Assembly: GCF_008386635.1 (NCBI RefSeq)
Contig: NZ_VUOE01000002.1
Coordinates: forward strand, 62,001 to 126,000
Length of the DNA: 64,000 bases
From: Maribacter flavus
GTDB lineage: Bacteria > Bacteroidota > Bacteroidia > Flavobacteriales > Flavobacteriaceae
Reading direction: 5' to 3'
Positions 25,909 to 34,527 of this stretch are shown here, piece after piece. The position numbers and the translations under genes were made by a program. Position 1 is the stretch's first letter. Each line of letters opens with the position of its first letter. Below the pieces are notes generated by a model. That model had not been told where the DNA came from, made no database searches, and worked only from the letters and a program-made list of their open reading frames with translations.

Positions 25909-26625
25909 TTATTCGATAACCTCCGCTTTGGTGATGTAAATATTCTGTTGTGGCCAATCACCCTTGCCAACGGGTTGGGCATTGATTTTGTCCACTACGT
26001 CCATTCCCTCGATTACTTTTCCAAATGGTGTGAAATCTCCATCCAAATGATAGGAACCTGGGTCCGTTACCACGATAAAGAACTCGTAAGGCGAAGCCAG
26101 TTTGTGCGGGTTGTCCATTTCGCTACTGGGCATGGAGACGGTGCCCCTGTGATGGCTGTACCCTTTTTTGGTGTCTGGCGGAAGGAGGTATCGGCCAATG
26201 TCCCATCGTTTGTCGGCCGTTTTTTGATCGTCTGAACTGCCCCCTTGTATTATAAAATCCTTGACGACCCTGTGGAATTGGGTATAGTCAAAATAACCTT
26301 TTCGGGTCAAATAAATAAAGTTGGCTTTGTGATAGGGAACATCGTCATAGAGTTGGATTATGAAGCTTCCAAACTTTGTGGTCATTTTTACCTTGTTGGC
26401 TTTTAGGTCTTTTTGATAATCGAAGAAAAAATCGATGGCATTTTCTTCGGTAAGTTCAAAAGTATCTTCATCTGCTTTTTCAGTTTCTTGGGTAACGACT
26501 TCGGATGAATCCACATCTTTTATTTCTTTTTTCGATGGGGTTTCAGGCTTTTGGGGCGTATCTTTACACCCTATAAATTGAACCGTAAGAATTATAAAAA
26601 AATAGTAGAAAGTCTTTAAACGCAT
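25909..26625 (-). CDS. Lipoprotein cyclophilin-type peptidyl-prolyl isomerase
   Basis: Peptidyl-prolyl isomerases speed proline-limited folding. The 238-residue protein has a signal peptide and lipobox (FIGC, about residue 20), an acidic linker, and a cyclophilin domain from about 75: FGSFIIQLYDDVPYHKANF, then FHRVVKDFIIQGG with the catalytic Arg, and later FEFFIVVTD and FGKVIEGMDVVDKI. Likely acts in the periplasm or at the outer membrane. The ATG at 26625 is chosen; an earlier TTG (26634) would place extra residues before the signal. Its start overlaps that of the divergent NUDIX gene. Confidence 0.92.
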   Translation of the reverse strand: MRLKTFYYFFIILTVQFIGCKDTPQKPETPSKKEIKDVDSSEVVTQETEKADEDTFELTEENAIDFFFDYQKDLKANKVKMTTKFGSFIIQLYDDVPYHKANFIYLTRKGYFDYTQFHRVVKDFIIQGGSSDDQKTADKRWDIGRYLLPPDTKKGYSHHRGTVSMPSSEMDNPHKLASPYEFFIVVTDPGSYHLDGDFTPFGKVIEGMDVVDKINAQPVGKGDWPQQNIYITKAEVIE

Positions 26626-27265
26626 GGATTTCAACTTTTTTGAACAACGGATTTCAAAAATAAAGGATTTACCGCTCCCAGGCGAAATTTCCCATTATAA
26701 AATGGCGCCCCAGGAAAGGATAAAGGAACTTATGGAAGGTAGGCTTCCGAGAAAAAATCCAAGGAAAGCGGCGGTCTTGGCACTTTTCTATCCGGGTTTG
26801 GGAAACCGGACGCAGTTTTTGTGCATCTTACGCAAGACCTACGAGGGTGTCCATTCCAACCAAGTGGCATTTCCTGGAGGGAAGGCCGAGAAGGAAGATG
26901 GGAACCTAAAGATTACCGCCCTACGAGAAACCTATGAGGAAGTTGGGGTGAACCCAAAGGATGTGGAGGTGGTAAGAACACTATCTGAAGTGTATATACC
27001 GCCCAGTAATTTTGAGGTGCAGCCTTTCATTGGTCTGTACAAAAAACCAAAGCCTTTCAAGATACAGGAATCTGAAGTGGCCTCAATTTTGGAAATTTCC
27101 CTGGCCGATTTTTTGGAGGATATCAACCTGACCACAAAAAAAATGAAGACCTCCTACGCTGATGAAATTGCCGTACCGGCCTTTAAACTAAACGATTATA
27201 TTATTTGGGGGGCAACGGCCATGATGTTGAGCGAGATTAAAGATCTTTTGAAGCAGGTGTTATAA
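26624..27265 (+). CDS. NUDIX hydrolase, CoA pyrophosphatase-like (NudL type)
   Basis: This family cleaves CoA and related pyrophosphates. The 213-residue protein has the upstream UPF0035-type motif HSNQVAFPGGKAEKEDGNLK followed by the Nudix catalytic core ALRETYEEVGV, where Glu residues bind metal. The first 50 residues are family-specific (FFEQRISKIKDLPLPGE). The start ATG at 26624 lies within the start region of the divergent isomerase gene. The acyltransferase gene follows after 23 bases and may share the transcript. Exact substrate is inferred from family only. Confidence 0.9.
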   Translation: MDFNFFEQRISKIKDLPLPGEISHYKMAPQERIKELMEGRLPRKNPRKAAVLALFYPGLGNRTQFLCILRKTYEGVHSNQVAFPGGKAEKEDGNLKITALRETYEEVGVNPKDVEVVRTLSEVYIPPSNFEVQPFIGLYKKPKPFKIQESEVASILEISLADFLEDINLTTKKMKTSYADEIAVPAFKLNDYIIWGATAMMLSEIKDLLKQVL

Positions 27266-27288
27266 GTGTATTTAGTATTTTAGCAACT

Positions 27289-28098
27289 ATGGGATTGTTT
27301 AAGAAAAACCCTTTTGGGCATAACCTTTTTCTAAAAAAATGGCTGATACGGATATTAGGTCTAATGTCCCATCAAAGGTATAAGCGATTTAACAAGTTGG
27401 AAATCGACGGCTCCGAAATTATTCGAAGCTTGCCAGATACCAATGTACTTTTTGTGAGCAACCACCAGACCTACTTTGCCGATGTAGTGGCCATGTTCCA
27501 TGTGTTCAATGCCAGTTTGAGCGGTAGGGAGGATTCCATCAAGAACGTAGGATACATTTGGCAGCCAAAGCTTAACATGTATTACGTGGCCGCGGCCGAA
27601 ACAATGAAAAAAAGCCTATTGACCAAGATTTTGGCCTATGCAGGCTCCATTAGCGTGGAAAGAACTTGGCGTTCCGAGGGAAAGGAAGTAAACAGGCAGG
27701 TAAAAATGAGCGATATTTCCAATATTGGCATTGCCTTGAAGGATGGTTGGGTAATTACCTTTCCGCAGGGTACGACCACTCCTTGGAAACCCCTTAGAAA
27801 GGGCACGGCCCATATCATTAAAAAGTTCAAGCCCATTGTAGTACCGGTCGTCATTGACGGATTCAGACGCTCTTTTGATAAAAAGGGACTTCGGGTTAAA
27901 AAGAAAGGCATTTTACAGTCCATGGTCATCAAAGAGCCCTTGGAAATCGATTACGATAACGAAACCACGGAATCCATCATAGAAAAATTGGAATATGCCA
28001 TAGAGCAACATCCTTCTTTCTTAAAGGTCATTCCCAAGGAGGAGTTGCTGGCCTACGAAGAAGAGAATAAACAACGTCGTTGGCGAAAGACCAATTAA
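27289..28098 (+). CDS. Lysophospholipid acyltransferase (PlsC-like)
   Basis: The family acylates 1-acyl-glycerol-3-phosphate or related lysolipids at the membrane. The 269-residue protein has the NHQTYFAD motif (His and Asp about residues 64 and 70): the spacing is HX5D rather than the usual HX4D. Instead of the FPEGTR box it has FPQGTTTPWKPLRKG. Both features look like a subtype rather than decay, since the rest of the fold is intact (VVPVVIDGFRRSF). It ends with a basic tail. The minus-strand gene downstream overlaps its last 4 bases. Confidence 0.85.
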   Translation: MGLFKKNPFGHNLFLKKWLIRILGLMSHQRYKRFNKLEIDGSEIIRSLPDTNVLFVSNHQTYFADVVAMFHVFNASLSGREDSIKNVGYIWQPKLNMYYVAAAETMKKSLLTKILAYAGSISVERTWRSEGKEVNRQVKMSDISNIGIALKDGWVITFPQGTTTPWKPLRKGTAHIIKKFKPIVVPVVIDGFRRSFDKKGLRVKKKGILQSMVIKEPLEIDYDNETTESIIEKLEYAIEQHPSFLKVIPKEELLAYEEENKQRRWRKTN

Positions 28099-28745
28099 AT
28101 TTCCAGCTGTTTAAGTTCCCGATAGTTTTTGTTGAGTTTTCTTAGCAACAGACCGTATAAAAGAAAGTACACTCCTCCCATGAATAGGGTAAGAACTATA
28201 CCAAAAATCCCAACAGAAAACATTAGGGTAAGTTTTAATTTTTCCGGAGAAATGTTGTCAAGTTTATACTTCAAATCTGGAAATGCACTTAGCACATTAT
28301 CGCTTAGGGCGATACCCACAACCATAATCAATACGTTTACCAACACCATGGAAAGTGAAAATATGACATAATGCTTCACCGTTCTTCTGGTTCGAATGAT
28401 TTTACGCATCAAATTTTTGGAACTGTCCAAAACTGAAATCTCTTTAAAACGCTTGTAAAACTGGAAGATGAAATAGAAAATAACCGCATAAGTCAAAGCA
28501 GAGGCCCAAAATAAATATTTGGACACTCCAATCTTTTTATAAACTTCCATTCCATCTTGCATTGAAGGTAAGAGATAGAGCAAATGGGGTACGGCAAACT
28601 CCAAAATACTGATAATCAATATCCACTTGACTATGGAAGAGGATTTCTTCCAAATCATTTTATGAATATCCTCATAGGAAAGTTTGGGCAGGTTTACTTC
28701 CTTTTTCTGCCAATCCCTCTTTAATAATTCCAACTCATCCGTCAT
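28095..28745 (-). CDS. Membrane partner protein of an ECF sigma factor
   Basis: I do not recognise a named family. The 216-residue protein has a charged cytoplasmic N-terminus of about 38 residues (LLKRDWQKKEVNLPKLS), then four membrane segments (about 40-60, 78-98, 125-148 and 175-198), and a basic end. It begins 3 bases after the ECF sigma gene stop. In Bacteroidota a membrane protein in this position is often the anti-sigma factor or an adapter; here the role is inferred from position alone. Charged motif KRDWQKKE near the N-terminus would be the candidate sigma-contact region. Confidence 0.65.
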   Translation of the reverse strand: MTDELELLKRDWQKKEVNLPKLSYEDIHKMIWKKSSSIVKWILIISILEFAVPHLLYLLPSMQDGMEVYKKIGVSKYLFWASALTYAVIFYFIFQFYKRFKEISVLDSSKNLMRKIIRTRRTVKHYVIFSLSMVLVNVLIMVVGIALSDNVLSAFPDLKYKLDNISPEKLKLTLMFSVGIFGIVLTLFMGGVYFLLYGLLLRKLNKNYRELKQLEI

Positions 28746-28748
28746 AAC

Positions 28749-29243
28749 CTAGGGGTTCAAAATGGTTCTTAATTTTGTTTTGATACGGTTCATCTTTACG
28801 CGGGCATTTACTTCCGTGATACCGAGTGTTTCCGCTATTTCCGTATAATTTTTATCTTCCAGGTACATAAATACCAAGGCTTTTTCAATATCGCCCAATT
28901 GCCGTACGGCCTTGTACATCAGTTTTAACTGCTGTTCTTCCGTTTCATCATATTCATCGGCCTTTATCTTGAATAAGACCGATTCATAATCCTGTGTATC
29001 TATTCTTCTTTTGGATTTCCTGTAAAGGGTAATCGCGGTGTTCAACGCTACCCGGTACATCCAAGTACTGAACTTGGATTCTCCCCTAAATTTGGGGTAG
29101 GCCTTCCATAGTTGAATAGTAATTTCCTGAAACAGGTCGTTGTGCGACTCCCTGTCATTTGTGTATAGCGTACAAACCTTGTGGACAATATTTTGATTGG
29201 CCTCAAGCTCTGTCACAAAACTATGTTCCAGTTCTTTATTCAC
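28749..29243 (-). CDS. ECF-type RNA polymerase sigma factor
   Basis: The 164-residue protein has region 2 (DLFQEITIQLWKAYPKFRGE and FSTWMYRVALNTAITLYRKSKRR) for -10 recognition and melting and region 4 (QLGDIEKALVFMYLEDKNYTEIAETLGITEVNARVKMNRIKTKL, in parts) as helix-turn-helix. Start is a GTG at 29241-29243. Region 3 is missing, as expected of ECF factors. The gene is followed at 3 bases by the four-segment membrane partner. The regulon cannot be read from the sequence. Confidence 0.94.
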   Translation of the reverse strand: MNKELEHSFVTELEANQNIVHKVCTLYTNDRESHNDLFQEITIQLWKAYPKFRGESKFSTWMYRVALNTAITLYRKSKRRIDTQDYESVLFKIKADEYDETEEQQLKLMYKAVRQLGDIEKALVFMYLEDKNYTEIAETLGITEVNARVKMNRIKTKLRTILNP

Positions 29244-29319
29244 AAATGGTTGGCTGTTGTTAAGCTATTAGTAATATGTAATCAGCTTTTGTTACAGTTT
29301 GGGTTGAAAATAAAATAAC

Positions 29320-29452
29320 AGAGACCGTCTAAAAAAGTACTCCCGCTTGTCACAATTAGCTTGTCGAAATATTCTAACCTACTGAAATCAACAATCGGTT
29401 TCGACAGGCTCACTCTGACAATAAGGCAAATAAAACTTTTTAGACAGCCTCT
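29320..29452. mobile_element. MITE-like element with ~19-base terminal inverted repeats
   Basis: The left end AGAGACCGTCTAAAAAAGT (29320-29338) and the right end (29434-29452), whose complement begins AGAGGCTGTCTAAAAAGT, match with a few mismatches plus one A-run indel. Inside, AGCTTGTCGAAA (29358-29369) and TTTCGACAGGCT (29399-29410) form a second inverted pair (11 of 12), so the whole 133 bases can fold on itself. AATAAC occurs just outside each end (29314-29319 and 29456-29461), which may be a target duplication. No protein is encoded. Confidence 0.7.
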
Positions 29453-29470
29453 TTTAATAACCCATTGATA

Positions 29471-30898
29471 CTACTTTCTATAATCCAGAGCAGGCTCCCT
29501 ATCGCCCAAAAGTGGGATGTATTTGAAGTCGGCTCCCCGTTTTTCCTGAAATTCGGCCTTGGCGGCGTCCACTAATTTTTTATCGGAAAAAATATCGATA
29601 GCGGTCAAGGTCAGGGTCTTTGCGGCGACCATCATGCCTTTTTTTCCAATGGAAGTACCGCCCGCGGCCACGGCCTGCCAGCTATGCGCCGGTGTTCCGG
29701 GCACCCACGTGGCGGCGCTCATTCCTACGGTTGGCACGGTAAAGCTTACGTCGCCAACATCCGTGGAACCTCCCGGTTTTGCTTCGGTTTTGTAGGGTTG
29801 GATATTTTGGGCAACACTGATATCGGCCTGATCCTTGCCTAGGGATTTTGCAATTTTATCGGCAAATTCCCTTTCCTCGGGGGTATAATCAAAACCACCC
29901 ACTTCGGTCAAATTGTCGAACATTACTTTCTGTAAGGTTAGGTTGGGCAACAATTCATGGGTACCCCCGATCATTTCATAGTCCATGGTAGTTCCCGTTC
30001 CCAAAGCAGCTCCTTCGGCAGCTTTCACGATCCTGTCAAAAATATCGATGACCACATCCCTTTTTGCATGGCGCGCATAGTAATAGACTTCGGCAAAATC
30101 TGGAACTACGTTGGGCGCCTTACCACCAGAGGTTATAACATAGTGAATTCGCGCATCAGATGGTACATGCTCGCGCATCATATTGACCATCATGTTCATG
30201 GCCTCTACACCGTCCAAAGCGGAACGACCCTGCTCCGGAGCGGCCGCTGCGTGTGCAGAAAATCCATGGAAACGAAATTTGGCCGATTTATTGGCCAAAG
30301 CGGCCCCTGCGTTCGATGCATTTTGTGCGCCAGGATGCCAATGAAGCGCAATGTCTACATCGTCAAAAAGTCCGGCCCTAACCATGTACACTTTTCCGGA
30401 TCCCCCCTCTTCGGCCGGGGTTCCATAAAAGCGTATCGTACCCTGTTTATTGTTGGCCACCATCCAGTCCTTTGTAGCAATAGCTGCAGCGGTGGAAGCG
30501 GTGCCGAACAGGTGGTGCCCACATGCATGACCTGCTGCACCTCCGGCCGATTTTTTCTCGGCCACGGCCTCTTGCGATAGACCGGGGAGTGCATCATACT
30601 CGCCCATAATGGCCACGATAGGGCTACCGCTGCCATACTCGGCAATAAAGGCCGTTGGAATGCCCGCTACGCCGGTTTCAATTGTGAAACCTGCTTCTTC
30701 CAAGGTTTTTTGTAGTAATGCGGAACTTTTTACTTCCTGGTATCCCATCTCTGCCAGGTTCCATATTTCCTGCGATATTTCTCCGTAGGTTTCGCTTTTC
30801 TGATCCAAGGATTTCAATACTTCCTTTTTGGTTTTTTGGGCGCTCAATGTGAGTACGGAGGTACACAGAACGATGAGCATAATCGTAATTTTTTGCAT
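29471..30898 (-). CDS. Exported M20 amidohydrolase (AbgB/HipO-like)
   Basis: These metal-dependent enzymes hydrolyse N-acyl amino acids or p-aminobenzoyl-glutamate-type substrates. The 475-residue protein has a Sec signal peptide (ending LSAQ-KT), so it is periplasmic, unlike the cytoplasmic E. coli AbgB. The catalytic domain has VAIMGEYDALPG and HACGHHLFG for metal binding, GTIRFYGTPAEEGGSGK for the catalytic Glu, and ALHWHPGAQN; the dimerisation domain (about 210-310) has FHGFSAHAAAAPEQGRSALD in parts. The last metal His lies in MSAATWVPGTPAHSWQ. Single gene, with a MITE-like element immediately downstream. Confidence 0.93.
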   Translation of the reverse strand: MQKITIMLIVLCTSVLTLSAQKTKKEVLKSLDQKSETYGEISQEIWNLAEMGYQEVKSSALLQKTLEEAGFTIETGVAGIPTAFIAEYGSGSPIVAIMGEYDALPGLSQEAVAEKKSAGGAAGHACGHHLFGTASTAAAIATKDWMVANNKQGTIRFYGTPAEEGGSGKVYMVRAGLFDDVDIALHWHPGAQNASNAGAALANKSAKFRFHGFSAHAAAAPEQGRSALDGVEAMNMMVNMMREHVPSDARIHYVITSGGKAPNVVPDFAEVYYYARHAKRDVVIDIFDRIVKAAEGAALGTGTTMDYEMIGGTHELLPNLTLQKVMFDNLTEVGGFDYTPEEREFADKIAKSLGKDQADISVAQNIQPYKTEAKPGGSTDVGDVSFTVPTVGMSAATWVPGTPAHSWQAVAAGGTSIGKKGMMVAAKTLTLTAIDIFSDKKLVDAAKAEFQEKRGADFKYIPLLGDREPALDYRK

Positions 30899-30975
30899 GC
30901 TGGAGTGATTTAGTTGAATTAGTCCTTAAAGTTACTAAAAACGCTATATTCTTTTCTATTCGAAACCCGTTTGTT

Positions 30976-30983
30976 TAATTTTG
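30976..30983 (+). promoter_or_regulatory. -7 box of the NADH dehydrogenase gene
   Basis: TAATTTTG at 30976-30983, 18 bases before the ATG at 31001. No TTG is found at the expected -33 distance. Confidence 0.45.
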
Positions 30984-31000
30984 CAACTTACTTTTTGAAT

Positions 31001-32293
31001 ATGAACATACCTCGTTCCAATAATCCTAGAGTTGTCATCATTGGTGGGGGCTTCGGTGGAATTTCCCTGGCCCAAAAACTTCGGAAGCAAGAAGTACAGG
31101 TGGTACTTTTGGACAAGAACAACTACCATACCTTTCAACCTTTGTTGTATCAGGTATCCACAGGCGGATTGGAGCCGGATTCCATTGCCTATCCCCTGCG
31201 TAAGGTGTTGATTGGATATGATAATTTCTTTTTTAGGCTCGCCGAGGTAACAGAAATACTTCCTGATAAACAGTTGTTAAAAACCACCATTGGCGAGATT
31301 TCATACGATTATTTGGTGGTCGCTACGGGTTCAGAGACCAATTTCTTTGGCAATACGGAATTGGAGCAGCATGCCATGGCCATGAAGTCCATCCCGCAAT
31401 CCTTGAATCTAAGAAGCCTCATTTTGGAGAACTTTGAACAGGCACTGCTCACGGATGAATACCACGAACGTGATGCGCTCATGAACTTCGTCATAGTAGG
31501 AGGCGGGCCTACCGGGGTGGAACTGGCGGGTGCCTTGGCCGAAATAAAAAAAGGTATCCTGCCCAAAGACTATCCCGATCTGGATACACGTAGGGCACAG
31601 ATAAATTTGGTTCAAGGTGGAGACCGACTTCTAGATGCGATGAGCGAAAAGGCGTCCGAGAAGGCCGAGAAATTTTTGGAAGATCTGGGCGTACAGGTTT
31701 GGAAAAATGTGAGGGTAACCGGATATGACGGCAAAACCGTTCGGACCAAAACCGATTTAGTCTTCGAGACCGCCACCTTAATTTGGGCCGCCGGCGTAAA
31801 AGGGGCCACCATAAAGGGTCTGGATGCCAAGGAACTGATTGCTGGTGGTAATAGGCTTTCGGTCAATGAGTTCAACCAGGTGATTGGATTCCCAAATATT
31901 TTTGCCATAGGCGACATTGCATGTATGCAGAGCGAAGAGGCACCTAGAGGGCATCCCATGATGGCGCAACCTGCCATTCAACAGGGCAGGAAACTGGGCG
32001 AAAATTTGGTCCGACTCATAAACGGAAAATCGCTCGAACCCTTTATTTACAAAGACAAAGGTAGTATGGCAACGGTTGGGCGTAACAAAGCGGTCTGTGA
32101 TTTAAAAAATATTCGATTTCAAGGTGTCTTTGCCTGGTTCGTGTGGATGTTTGTGCATTTGTTCTTTTTGATAGGCTTTAGGAATAGGGTAGTGGTGTTC
32201 GTGAATTGGGTGTATAATTATATCCGATTTGACCGGGAGGCCCGACTCATTATCCGACCTTTTAAGAGAAACTACGATCAGTTCAGGGATTGA
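31001..32293 (+). CDS. ndh: Type II NADH dehydrogenase (NAD(P)/FAD-dependent)
   Basis: Single-subunit NADH:quinone oxidoreductase that feeds electrons into the membrane quinone pool without pumping protons. The 430-residue protein has two dinucleotide-binding folds: FAD site VVIIGGGFGGISLAQKL near residue 13 and NAD site FVIVGGGPTGVELAGAL near 168, then AIGDIACMQ for FAD. The C-terminus has a hydrophobic membrane-association stretch (WFVWMFVHLFFLIGFRNRVV). ATG 31001 is used because the longer frame from 30971 precedes the -7 box. No operon partner is visible. Confidence 0.92.
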   Translation: MNIPRSNNPRVVIIGGGFGGISLAQKLRKQEVQVVLLDKNNYHTFQPLLYQVSTGGLEPDSIAYPLRKVLIGYDNFFFRLAEVTEILPDKQLLKTTIGEISYDYLVVATGSETNFFGNTELEQHAMAMKSIPQSLNLRSLILENFEQALLTDEYHERDALMNFVIVGGGPTGVELAGALAEIKKGILPKDYPDLDTRRAQINLVQGGDRLLDAMSEKASEKAEKFLEDLGVQVWKNVRVTGYDGKTVRTKTDLVFETATLIWAAGVKGATIKGLDAKELIAGGNRLSVNEFNQVIGFPNIFAIGDIACMQSEEAPRGHPMMAQPAIQQGRKLGENLVRLINGKSLEPFIYKDKGSMATVGRNKAVCDLKNIRFQGVFAWFVWMFVHLFFLIGFRNRVVVFVNWVYNYIRFDREARLIIRPFKRNYDQFRD

Positions 32294-32377
32294 TTTTCAA
32301 CGGGCTGCGTTAAATTTTTCATAAGTTGGGAACTCTAAACGGGATTTTTCTTTTCCTTTAAAGAAAAGGCGAATCCT

Positions 32378-32896
32378 ATGAAGAGCTATCTTTTTATAAT
32401 TTTCCTTTTTATTTGCTCCCTAGGTTCTTCACAGACAATTGGATTGGCAAACGAGCCCAAACCAACAGATGGCTTGAAGTTGGAATCATTTGGGTACCCT
32501 GTTTTTCTGGGTGGAGAGCAACATGCGTCCTTTCGTTTAAGCTATCCGATTACGAACACCTTTTCGGCAGATCTCAGTGCTTTTTACGACACTTACATGC
32601 TCTCCAATCGATTTAGGTCCAACATACTACTTAAGCACTATTTGGATGAAAACTGGTATTTGTTTTCTGGAATGGAAGCAGAATACAGCATTAAAAAGTA
32701 TCCAGGGTTAGAATCCCAAAAGCAGGTTCCTCCAAGAATTGGTGTGGTCTCCGGAATTGGGTATGAGGTCAATAAAAATTTTCAAGTGGAGGCAAGGGGC
32801 AACTTCCAAATAAACAGTTCTTCCGTGGGTGCCTTTGGGGAACCATTGATACCAATACCCCAAGTATATACGCTAAAAGGAAAGCTCAAATTTTAA
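32378..32896 (+). CDS. Small outer-membrane beta-barrel-like protein
   Basis: The 172-residue protein has a signal peptide (ending GSSQ-TI) and alternating aromatic/polar strands typical of small outer-membrane beta barrels, such as HASFRLSYPITNTFSADLSAF (in parts), NWYLFSGMEAEYSI and NFQVEARGNFQI, with a final KGKLKF ending in Phe, the usual barrel-assembly signal. I cannot name the family. It ends 2 bases before the convergent xerD stop. Its upstream region shows no clear promoter. Confidence 0.7.
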   Translation: MKSYLFIIFLFICSLGSSQTIGLANEPKPTDGLKLESFGYPVFLGGEQHASFRLSYPITNTFSADLSAFYDTYMLSNRFRSNILLKHYLDENWYLFSGMEAEYSIKKYPGLESQKQVPPRIGVVSGIGYEVNKNFQVEARGNFQINSSSVGAFGEPLIPIPQVYTLKGKLKF

Positions 32897-32897
32897 G

Positions 32898-33794
32898 TTA
32901 CTTTCTTGGATGAAATTTATTTAGTACTTCTGCCAAATGACTTCTATCAACGTGCATGTATACCTCCGTCGTCGTGATGCTTTCATGACCCAACATCTGT
33001 TGGATGGCCCTTAAATCGGCACCATTTTCCAATAAATGGGTGGCAAAGGAATGGCGAAAGGTATGCGGGCTAATATTTTTATGCAGGCCTATTTTCTCGG
33101 CAAGGTTTTTAACAATGGTAAAGACCATGGCCCGTGTCAATTGCCTTCCCCTTCTATTCAGGAATAGAGTGTCTTCGAATCCTTTCTTTATTTCTTGGTG
33201 TACACGAATCTCATTACGGTAAATATCAATGTATTTTTTGTTGATATCGCTTATGGGTACAAAGCGTTGTTTTTCTCCTTTCCCCGTAACTTTAATAAAA
33301 TCCTCATCAAAAAAAAGGTCGGATAATTTTAAACCGATAAGTTCCGATACGCGAAGGCCACAACCGTACAACGTTTCGAGCATGGCCCTGTTACGTTCGC
33401 CCTCGGGTTTGCTCAAATCGATATGCTCTATAAGCTTGTTAATTTCCGCTTCGGAAAGGGTGTCCGGCAATTTTCTTCCTACTTTGGGAGATTCTATCAA
33501 ATCCAGCGGATTGTCCTGCCTATAATCCTCAAATACCAAATAATTGAAAAAACTTTTTAATCCGGATATGATACGTGCCTGCGATCTGGGATTTACCACT
33601 TTGGCAACCTCGTAAATGAACTGTTGTAGGATATCCTTTGAAATGTTTATTGGGGATTCCTTTATTTGATAATCTTCAAGAAAAGCAATAAGCTTTTCCA
33701 CGTCCATTATGTAATTTTTAATGGAATTATGGGCCAATCCACGCTCCAATTTTAAGTAATGTCCATAGTCTTTTAAGGCCTTTTCCCACTTCAT
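32898..33794 (-). CDS. xerD: Tyrosine recombinase XerD
   Basis: XerD with XerC resolves chromosome dimers at dif. The 298-residue protein has the SAM-like N-terminal domain and a catalytic domain in which all catalytic residues fall where E. coli XerD has them: Arg148 (GCGLRVSEL), Lys172 (GKGEKQRFVP), His244 and Arg247 (SPHTFRHSFATHLL), His270 (LGHESITTTEVY) and Tyr279. This exact numbering argues for the housekeeping enzyme rather than a genomic-island integrase. The usual flavobacterial neighbour aroQ is 1.5 kb away, with two barrel genes in between. Confidence 0.95.
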   Translation of the reverse strand: MKWEKALKDYGHYLKLERGLAHNSIKNYIMDVEKLIAFLEDYQIKESPINISKDILQQFIYEVAKVVNPRSQARIISGLKSFFNYLVFEDYRQDNPLDLIESPKVGRKLPDTLSEAEINKLIEHIDLSKPEGERNRAMLETLYGCGLRVSELIGLKLSDLFFDEDFIKVTGKGEKQRFVPISDINKKYIDIYRNEIRVHQEIKKGFEDTLFLNRRGRQLTRAMVFTIVKNLAEKIGLHKNISPHTFRHSFATHLLENGADLRAIQQMLGHESITTTEVYMHVDRSHLAEVLNKFHPRK

Positions 33795-33885
33795 ACCTAA
33801 AGATACATTTAATCCTAGAATAGGTTTCTTTATAATTACGTCCTCTCCTTTAAATATAGTAGATAACTAAATTATTAAAGATTCA

Positions 33886-33893
33886 TATCTTTG
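33886..33893 (+). promoter_or_regulatory. -7 box before the PorT-like barrel gene
   Basis: TATCTTTG at 33886-33893 matches TAnnTTTG, 26 bases before the ATG at 33919. No -33 TTG is seen. Confidence 0.4.
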
Positions 33894-33918
33894 AGAGCAA
33901 CCATTAAACAAATTGAAC

Positions 33919-34479
33919 ATGAAAAAAGTAGTTTTTATGGTGTCCTTCGTACTCATGGGATGCTACGCGACGAACGCACAGGATATTACGAGGTTTGGAG
34001 CAAAAGCTGGATTGAATGTATCCTCTTTGGGCGGCGATGCAAATTTAAGTTATGATGCAAAAACGGGTTTCCACATTGGAGGAGTTTTAGAGATACCTTT
34101 TAGTGATGAATTAATTATTCAACCGGAAGCTTTAATATCATATCAAGGTAGTGGCGGATTTTTCCAAGATGATTTAAACTTTTGGTACTTGAACGTTCCT
34201 GTCATGGCCAAATACAATGTTTGGGATGAACTTTATGTTGAGGCTGGTCCCTATTTGGGGTTGTTGTTGTCCAACAATGTAGATCGTAATATATCCGGAA
34301 CCGGTGCAAGTTTTGATGCAACAAACGGAATTGACATTGGTTTAGGGATTGGAGCAGGCTATAGATTGGACGAAAACTTTTATTTTCAGGCAAGATACTC
34401 TGCCGGTTTTATAAACGTAATAGAAAATGTGAATTCCAAGAACAGGGTATTTGCGATTTCCGCGGTGTACTTTCTATAG
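33919..34479 (+). CDS. Outer-membrane beta-barrel porin-family (PorT-like) protein
   Basis: The 186-residue protein has a signal peptide (ending NAQ-DI) and the eight-stranded barrel pattern of the Bacteroidota PorT/OmpA-like family: FGAKAGLNVSSLGGD, then DELIIQPEALISYQG, PVMAKYNVWDELYVEAGPYLGLL (in parts), GIDIGLGIGAGYRLDENFYFQARY and a C-terminal AVYFL. The terminal aromatic fits barrel assembly. The ATG at 33919 is used, not the TTG at 33913. It has its own terminator at 34498. Substrate or partner unknown. Confidence 0.85.
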   Translation: MKKVVFMVSFVLMGCYATNAQDITRFGAKAGLNVSSLGGDANLSYDAKTGFHIGGVLEIPFSDELIIQPEALISYQGSGGFFQDDLNFWYLNVPVMAKYNVWDELYVEAGPYLGLLLSNNVDRNISGTGASFDATNGIDIGLGIGAGYRLDENFYFQARYSAGFINVIENVNSKNRVFAISAVYFL

Positions 34480-34497
34480 CGAGAATTCATACGTAAT

Positions 34498-34527
34498 AAA
34501 AGGCGAAGGATTTCCTTCGCCTTTTTT
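34498..34527 (+). terminator. Terminator after the porin-family gene
   Basis: AAAAGGCGAAGG and CCTTCGCCTTTTTT surround a 4-base loop ATTT, followed by T. Confidence 0.85.

Noticed and set aside
32898..33794. Integrase marking a genomic island
   Set aside because: All catalytic residues lie at the E. coli XerD positions and no att sites, tRNA or phage genes surround it.
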